The notes under the pieces were generated by a model. The model saw only the letters and a list, made by a program, of their open reading frames with translations. It did no database searches and was not told the origin of the DNA. Source: an alpha proteobacterium BAL199 (lineage in GTDB: Bacteria; Pseudomonadota; Alphaproteobacteria; Thalassobaculales; Thalassobaculaceae). Taken from it: a stretch of DNA of 53,038 bases. The DNA lies in assembly GCA_000171835.1 (NCBI GenBank), contig ABHC01000029.1, forward strand, positions 1-53,038, read 5' to 3'. Both the position numbers and the translations under genes were made by a program. How positions within the stretch are numbered: position 1 is the first letter of the stretch; every line of letters starts with the position of its first letter. Positions 50,023 to 53,038 of the stretch are shown here, piece by piece.

Positions 50023-51273
50023 GTGGGCTCGCCTGACGAACCCAAGGTTCTGGTCGAGCATTTCTTTCGCCAGCAATGGACCATGGCGATTGCGGGACTG
50101 GCCGCTCAGTTCGGCCCGGCCCGGTTGGATGACATCGAGAGCGCCGTGTCCGGCGCGATGGTTAAGGCTGTCGAACGCTGGGCGATATCGGGTGTGCCTG
50201 ACAATCCGGGCGGCTGGATCTACCAGATTGCCCGGAACATCCTGCGTGACGGGATGCGTCGGCAGCAGACCCAAGCGACCAACGAGCGGCACGTCGTCGA
50301 CGCGTTGTACGCAGAGGCGGATCGAAACGAGCCTGTCAGTTCCGATCCCCTCAACGACGATGTGCTGAAGCTGATGTTCGTGTGTTGCGACCCTGGCATC
50401 AGCCTGAGGGACGGCATCGTGTTGACGCTCCGCGTAGTCTGCGGACTTGGGTTCGAGGAGATCGCGTCCGGTCTCTGCATGGCATCGGAGGCGGTTCGAA
50501 AATCGCTGTTCCGGTGCAAGCAGGATTTGGCAAAGAGAGGGATACCGCTCGATCTCCCGCCCCCGGGAGAACTGGGCGAACGTCTCGGTGACGTACTGCA
50601 GATTGTTTATCTGGTGTTCAACGCCGGCTACTACGCAACCGGCGGCAAATCACTGATTCGAGACGACCTCTGTCGAGAGGCAGAACGGCTGATGCACCTT
50701 CTCCAGCACAGCCAGTTCGCCTCGGACGGCCGGGTATGGGCGTTGTCGGCTCTGCTGGCGTTCCAGGCTTCCCGGTTGTCGGCACGGGTCGATCCGTCAG
50801 GCCGGCTACTGCTCTTATCCGAGCAGGATCGTGGGGAATGGGATCGCGAGAGCATCGATCGAGGCTTCAGCTATCTGCGGCGTTCGATGGCTCAATCCCA
50901 AGGCTCCCAGTATCATTTGGAGGCCGCCATCGCGGCATGCCATGCGTCTGCGGATTGCTATCAGGCAACCGACTGGCAGCGGATCCTTGGCTACTACGAC
51001 GCGTTGCTTGAGATGACGGGCTCGCCGGTCGTCCGGCTGAATCGTGCCGTGGCGGTGATGGAACTGCGCGGCGCGGCCGATGCGCTGCCCGTGCTTGGCG
51101 AGATCGAGGGGGACCCGCACTTCCGGCATAGCTTCCTGCTGCCGAGCGTCATGGCGGAATGCCATCGTCGCCTCGGCAATCAGGTCCAGGCAACCGCCTA
51201 CTGGGCCAAGGCCGTCGCGCTGGCACCCAATCGGGTCGCCGCCGAGTTCCTGACCGAGCGGATGGATTCCTAG
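50023..51273 (+). CDS. ECF42-type sigma factor with C-terminal TPR-like extension
   Basis: 416 residues. Sigma region 2 is in the first about 90 residues (DIESAVSGAMVKAVERWAISGVPDNPGGWIYQIARNILRD), and region 4 is ISLRDGIVLTLRVVCGLGFEEIASGLCMASEAVRKSLFRCKQDL. The extension (about 180-416) starts with VFNAGYYATGGKSLIRDDLCREAERL and continues as TPR-like helices. This is the architecture of group ECF42, which lack an anti-sigma factor; the extension is reported to be needed for activity. The start is GTG 50023, close after the DGPF gene. The target promoters are unknown. Confidence 0.92.
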   Translation: MGSPDEPKVLVEHFFRQQWTMAIAGLAAQFGPARLDDIESAVSGAMVKAVERWAISGVPDNPGGWIYQIARNILRDGMRRQQTQATNERHVVDALYAEADRNEPVSSDPLNDDVLKLMFVCCDPGISLRDGIVLTLRVVCGLGFEEIASGLCMASEAVRKSLFRCKQDLAKRGIPLDLPPPGELGERLGDVLQIVYLVFNAGYYATGGKSLIRDDLCREAERLMHLLQHSQFASDGRVWALSALLAFQASRLSARVDPSGRLLLLSEQDRGEWDRESIDRGFSYLRRSMAQSQGSQYHLEAAIAACHASADCYQATDWQRILGYYDALLEMTGSPVVRLNRAVAVMELRGAADALPVLGEIEGDPHFRHSFLLPSVMAECHRRLGNQVQATAYWAKAVALAPNRVAAEFLTERMDS

Positions 51274-51737
51274 CCCAGGTCGGAGGGCTCCCGTCTCTCC
51301 AACTCATCTCGCAGAATGCGGTTCAGGTCGGCCAAAGCCGTCGCTGCGCTAGTTAGATCCGTTGACGCCATGGAACTGGCAAGCCGTCCCAGCGGCTCAG
51401 CCTCACGCTTCCGCATCAGTTCGAATGTCGTACGGCCGGACGGCGTCAGTTCATAAAGTGGCGAGCGCTTATGCGCCGGATTGTCATGCGAAACCGCGAG
51501 ATCGCGCTCTTGAAGCGTGTTCATGATGATCTGGATGTGCTGACGCGAGACCCCCCGAGCCCGGGCGATGTCGGGTACCGTCTGGGCACCCGCCGACGCG
51601 AGCGCTTCCATCACGGCGCGCATCGAAGGGGTCACCGCCAGGTCGTCGTGCATTGCCTCTGCAAGCGTTTTGAGCAGGTTAAAACAGACTCGGACCTGGT
51701 CGACGACGATGCGGAGTTCGTTCTTGCGGTCGGTCAT
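51270..51737 (-). CDS. MarR-family transcriptional regulator
   Basis: A 155-residue winged-helix regulator. The DNA-binding core is LAVTPSMRAVMEALASAGAQTVPDIARARGVSRQHIQIIMNTLQERDLAVSHDNPAHKRSPLYELTPSGR, with the D..(D/H)KR wing. The start ATG 51737 overlaps the stop of the sterol-desaturase-like gene (ATGA), so it is the second gene of that operon. A perfect double operator covers the operon's promoter, so it very probably represses its own operon and responds to an unknown ligand. Confidence 0.9.
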   Translation of the reverse strand: MTDRKNELRIVVDQVRVCFNLLKTLAEAMHDDLAVTPSMRAVMEALASAGAQTVPDIARARGVSRQHIQIIMNTLQERDLAVSHDNPAHKRSPLYELTPSGRTTFELMRKREAEPLGRLASSMASTDLTSAATALADLNRILRDELERREPSDLG

Positions 51738-52591
51738 CCCGCTCCATCGGGTTGGGTCTCGAAGCTTTGCCGGTTGATCAATCTGGTGGTCCGCACCGGT
51801 AAAGTCAGCAGCCACCAGATCGAGTTCACGCGATCATCCTGACATTCCTCCAGGCCGAGTGTCATCGTTGCCAGAGCCCTCGGGGCCTTTTCCCGGTACG
51901 TGCCGAACAGACGATCCCAGATGGTAAGCGTCGCGCCGTAGTTGCTGTCCGTCTCGGCCTGCCTGGACGAATGGTGGATGCGATGGACGTCCGGGGTGAC
52001 GAGCACCAAGCGCAAGATCCGTTCTATCGACGATGGCACCCGGATGTTGGCGTGACTGAACACCGCCATGACGGCATCGAAGATCTCGTAGGCCATCAGC
52101 GCAGTCGGCGAGATGCCGACTGCCAGGATTGCCAGCAGCAGCACCGGGGTGGCGATCAGGAACTCCAGCGGATGGAACCGGACGGTGGTGGAGATGTCGA
52201 GGACCGGATCGGTGTGGTGCAGCCGGTGCACTCGCCAAAACAGGGGGATTTTGTGCATGGCCAGATGGATCGCCCACGACAGCAGGCTGCGGACCAGAAT
52301 GCCGATCGGCAGGGCGAGCAATGCGGAGACGGACAGGACGTTCAGCAGTCCGTAGCCGTGATCGCGTGCGTAGTCGGCGACGAACACGCCTGATACCGGG
52401 ATCGCACCGAGAATTAGGATGTTCAAAGCGGTCAGACCAAAGTTGATCGACCAACGTCGCCCGCGGCAGGGCGCGGCTCGGCTGCGGCTGATCGCCAGTT
52501 CCAGGAAGCCCAGGATGACCAGGGATCCGAAGAATGCCGCGTATTGCAGTGGTTCTGCCTCGGTACGAAGAAATTGCTCCAGCGCTTCCAT
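51734..52591 (-). CDS. Sterol desaturase / fatty acid hydroxylase family membrane protein
   Basis: A 285-residue membrane protein. Several hydrophobic helices flank three histidine clusters that bind the di-iron centre: HLAMHKIPLFWRVHRLHHTDP, then FHPLEF, and HRIHHSSRQAETDSNYG. The family hydroxylates or desaturates sterols, fatty acids or other lipids. I set the start at ATG 52591, because earlier ATGs (52621, 52603) fall inside the promoter/operator and GGAG lies 7 bp before 52591. Co-transcribed with the MarR gene. Confidence 0.9.
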   Translation of the reverse strand: MEALEQFLRTEAEPLQYAAFFGSLVILGFLELAISRSRAAPCRGRRWSINFGLTALNILILGAIPVSGVFVADYARDHGYGLLNVLSVSALLALPIGILVRSLLSWAIHLAMHKIPLFWRVHRLHHTDPVLDISTTVRFHPLEFLIATPVLLLAILAVGISPTALMAYEIFDAVMAVFSHANIRVPSSIERILRLVLVTPDVHRIHHSSRQAETDSNYGATLTIWDRLFGTYREKAPRALATMTLGLEECQDDRVNSIWWLLTLPVRTTRLINRQSFETQPDGAG

Positions 52592-52602
52592 GTCAGACTC
52601 CA

Positions 52603-52647
52603 TTGACAATATTATTGTCATATATTGAATGACAATAATATTGTCAA
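52603..52647 (-). promoter_or_regulatory. Double MarR operator over the desaturase-marR promoter
   Basis: A perfect 19-bp inverted repeat (TTGACAATATTATTGTCAT, 7-bp spacer, then its complement). Each arm contains its own dyad, GACAATA-N-TATTGTC, so there are two operator sites. On the minus strand the outer arm supplies a perfect -35 (TTGACA, 52647-52642), and TATATG (52624-52619) forms the -10 with 17-bp spacing. The two dyads thus overlap the -35 and the -10/start region. Confidence 0.78.
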
Positions 52648-52664
52648 CATGGATCTAGCGCGAA

Positions 52665-52705
52665 CGACTGGTGCCGAACGGAGGAAGTCCGTTCGGCACC
52701 AGTCG
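52665..52705 (-). terminator. Perfect 18-bp hairpin downstream of cysH
   Basis: The arm CGACTGGTGCCGAACGGA, a 5-base loop (GGAAG) and its exact complement lie between the cysH stop and the divergent operator region. There is no U-run, but the length, perfection and position point to a terminator or transcript-end barrier insulating the two operons. Confidence 0.6.
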
Positions 52706-52721
52706 ACCGAAGCAATCAGCG

Positions 52722-53038
52722 TCAGTAAGAGCGGGCGGCAGGCTCGCCTGGCAGATGAATCCCGCACTCGGTCTTGCCGAATCCGGTCCAGCGGCCGCTG
52801 CGGGCGTCCTCGCCGTCACGTACCCGCCGGGTGCAGGGCTCGCAGCCGATCGACAGGAACCCGTCGTCGAACAGCGGATGGCGCGGCAGGCCGCGGTGGC
52901 GGAACGCCTCGTCGATCTGGGTGGCGGTCCAGCCGGCCAGCGGGTTGATCTTGACCCGGTTGTCGGCGACCTCCACCGGCTCGATCTTCGAGCGGTCGGT
53001 GCCCTGGAACCGCTTGCGCCCGGTGATCCAGGCGTCGA
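52722..53038 (-). CDS. cysH: Assimilatory adenylyl-sulfate (APS) reductase, C-terminal part
   Basis: Partial; the gene runs off the right edge. The visible part contains WITGRKRFQGTDRSKIEPVE, the VKINPLAGWT substrate segment, IGCEPCTRRV with the CxxC half of the iron-sulfur ligands typical of APS-type CysH, and the catalytic ECGIH near the C-terminus. CysH reduces APS to sulfite in cysteine synthesis. The first CC pair would be outside the window. The stop is TGA at 52722-52724, followed by a strong hairpin. Confidence 0.9.
   Translation of the reverse strand, partial: DAWITGRKRFQGTDRSKIEPVEVADNRVKINPLAGWTATQIDEAFRHRGLPRHPLFDDGFLSIGCEPCTRRVRDGEDARSGRWTGFGKTECGIHLPGEPAARSY

Noticed and set aside
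1-53038. tRNA, rRNA and CRISPR arrays
   Set aside because: No cloverleaf-like sequence, rRNA segment or regularly spaced repeat series was seen by eye on either strand.

Overview
The window (about 53 kb, GC-rich apart from one patch) looks like chromosome of an alphaproteobacterium, probably of the Rhodospirillales type. This rests on high GC with strong GC3, several short PAS-like proteins of a kind abundant in that order, an ECF42-type sigma factor with its DGPF partner, and many small oxidoreductase, CoA-transferase and SMP-30 catabolic genes. I cannot name the species from sequence alone.

Layout. 0-6.2 kb: surface-polysaccharide genes (glycosyltransferase-like protein, mannose-1-phosphate guanylyltransferase/isomerase, GmhB-like phosphatase) beside a methyltransferase and a large protein of unknown function. 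6.3-15.4 kb: metabolic genes, including Fe superoxide dismutase, a CpdA-like phosphoesterase, an operon of two 3-hydroxyisobutyrate-dehydrogenase-like enzymes with a carboxymuconolactone-decarboxylase-like protein, FolB-like, LysE-like, a 2OG oxygenase, an unusual type II dehydroquinase, a sugar-nucleotide epimerase, an antitoxin-like XRE protein between two 23-bp direct repeats, and argC.

15.4-15.65 kb: the strip upstream of argC has the architecture of a ribosome-dependent attenuator. A promoter places transcription start at or next to the ATG of a 36-codon reading frame that contains four consecutive Arg codons. These codons lie in one arm of a 10-bp hairpin, and an 11-bp long-range stem followed by a U-run precedes argC. 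I regard this as the most novel item in the window.

15.8-20.6 kb: a low-GC island with a 442-residue reverse transcriptase gene cut by two insertion sequences (IS1182-like and IS630-like). Removing each IS with one target duplication restores the frame exactly. Upstream of the RT lies an almost perfect 133-bp direct repeat of unknown role.

20.6-40.4 kb: a heterodimeric ABC exporter, XRE regulators, two SMP-30/gluconolactonase proteins, pirin, a three-gene envelope operon (lipoprotein, ClpP-like periplasmic protein, paralogous lipoprotein), an HMG-CoA-lyase/CoA-transferase pair, a DDAH-like hydrolase, a LysR/cysteine-synthase-like divergent pair flanked by two tiny paralogous membrane proteins, a YcaQ-like winged-helix protein, a VOC protein and a class II aldolase.

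40.4-53 kb: three PAS-like paralogues, a Wzt-type ABC ATPase divergent from a carbamoyltransferase (surface glycan export and decoration), a racemase-fold protein without catalytic cysteines, an atypical SDR, a D-cysteine-desulfhydrase-like enzyme, the ECF42/DGPF pair (DGPF gene frameshifted), and a sterol-desaturase/MarR operon whose promoter is covered by a perfect double operator. The window ends inside cysH.
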